From the NCBI GenBank assembly GCA_034687125.1, contig JAQGBZ010000002.1:372001-436000 (forward strand): 64,000 bases of DNA. The letters are read 5' to 3'. The position numbers were made by a program, and so were the translations under genes. The stretch's first letter is position 1. Every line of letters starts with the position of its first letter. This DNA is from Neelides folsomi. Lineage: Eukaryota > Arthropoda > Collembola > Neelipleona > Neelidae. This document shows positions 62,899 through 64,000 of the stretch, in pieces. The notes below the pieces were generated by a model, which was given only the letters and a program-made list of their open reading frames with translations, had not been told where the DNA came from and did no database searches.

Positions 62899-64000
62899 GT
62901 AAGTCTTTTTAATTCACTTCTTTATCATACAAATATTACTTAAACCATAAATCCATACACTGTCGTATAAAGTATAAAATCATATATAATATATCATTCT
63001 TAAACCATACAATTCAACAAATTTACTTTTTCGATTCTTCAACCTATCAATTTAAAAAAAATTTCAAATAAAAATATATAACTATGTATGTCTAATATAA
63101 CTAAACTATTTAAATAGCCAAGTCATATATAACTATGTATGTCTAATATAACTAAACTATTTAAATAGCCAAGTCATATATGTCTGATATTATTTAAGAT
63201 TGTGAGAAATGTTTCATCTTACGATGTCAAAACTACAATTGGACAAATTATTTTCTATTTTTATTCTCCTTCATTAAGCGTATAGAGAAATTTGGACTCT
63301 GTTCAAAATAGTGTCTGTGAGGATTTTTGTTAATATTGTTTATAAAGTTGTTAGACATTTTTCAGACATGTTTACGAGTAAGACTGAATTTCCAAAGGTC
63401 CATTATGACATCTTTTCCCAAGACATTGAGGAAATTATATTTTTTGTATGAGCTGAGGAAGGAGACCATGAGAGCACTCTAATAATGAGGGTAGGAACGT
63501 TGATTCGGGTTGAGTTACCCGGTCGGAGGAAAAGGTCCAGCCCTTGTAGTTCGGATTTGGGTGGGAAGAGGATGTGTCCGTCCCGCTGCTGGTTTTTTAT
63601 TTCCTTTTGGAAGTCTTCCAAATGTGAACGGTCGTTCTCGAGACATGAAGGGCAGAGCGAGAGAAAAACGGGGCGGAGGAGGAAAAAATGGTCATACATT
63701 ACATTTACAGAGCTCCTTCTTTAAGGTCCCTTTAACCAACTTGTGTGAGGAAATCCATATACTTCTCCACGATTTCCTCCCCTACTTTCCCACCCAATTG
63801 TAGAAGTGAAAGCGATGGGTTTTCTCACTTCATCCTCACAATTCTTCCAATTCTTCCACGTCTTCGACCCCCTTCATTCTTTTACTTTATTTACCCCCTT
63901 CAAAAAAGATGATAAAAGAAATGAAATAGAAAAGATTGTTAAACCTTATTTGGTAGATAATCTTTTGGGGGAATAATTGAATGACGTGAATATTTCTCCC
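62899..64000. other. Right end of the window, no gene recognised
   Basis: Contains the 51-bp tandem duplication at 63074-63175. A G+C-richer patch at 63480-63720 has overlapping frames on both strands without known motifs. It may be intron or regulatory sequence. Confidence 0.4.
63074..63175. repeat. Exact 51-bp tandem duplication
   Basis: Copy one is 63074-63124 and copy two 63125-63175, identical over 51 bases, followed by six bases of a third copy. The unit contains CTATGTATGTCTAATATAAC and TTTAAATAGCCAAGTCAT. Perfect identity points to a recent event, or to an assembly artefact. Confidence 0.9.

Overview
The window looks like nuclear DNA of an arthropod, most likely a copepod crustacean. 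It is strongly A+T-rich by eye, with TATGTA-type microsatellites. It holds intron-rich genes with GT..AG introns of mostly 60-400 bases, polyadenylation signals, DNA-transposon remnants and no operons. The copepod assignment is inference: the mariner transposase fragment near 36.1 kb resembles copies I associate with sea lice, but no search was run. Layout: the left 22 kb is gene-dense and can be read exon by exon. A histone H4K20 methyltransferase of the Suv4-20/KMT5B-C family lies on the minus strand (10402-5368, seven coding exons, 817 residues). Head to head with it on the plus strand is a TRAF6-type RING/MATH ubiquitin ligase (13511-15598, five coding exons, 526 residues). Then, both on the plus strand, come a Cut8/STS1 nuclear-proteasome tether (17822-19121, five coding exons, 305 residues) and a DNAJC12-type J-domain co-chaperone (20518-21545, four exons, 172 residues). 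All splice junctions were read by eye and keep the frame. The remaining 42 kb is sparse. From 21.5 to 33.1 kb I found no recognisable gene. At 33132 a new plus-strand gene begins with two short coding exons of a protein I do not recognise, followed by a very long presumed first intron. About 15.7 kb into that intron (49087/49088) is a near-perfect recursive-splicing signal, a pyrimidine-rich tract with CAG joined directly to GTAAGT, followed 83 bases later by a good donor. This is the most interesting structure in the window. Mobile DNA: a non-autonomous hAT-like element (2345-2847, 8-bp target duplication), a short inverted-repeat element inside the 5' intron of the Cut8 gene (about 17376-17536), an internally deleted mariner-family element (35635-36531) and a 67-bp mariner-type miniature element (60768-60834). 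A 51-bp unit is exactly duplicated at 63074-63175. The four recognised genes belong to unrelated housekeeping or signalling processes (chromatin, innate/developmental signalling, proteasome placement, chaperoning) and are simply neighbours. No bacterial-type system, CRISPR array, rRNA or tRNA gene was found.
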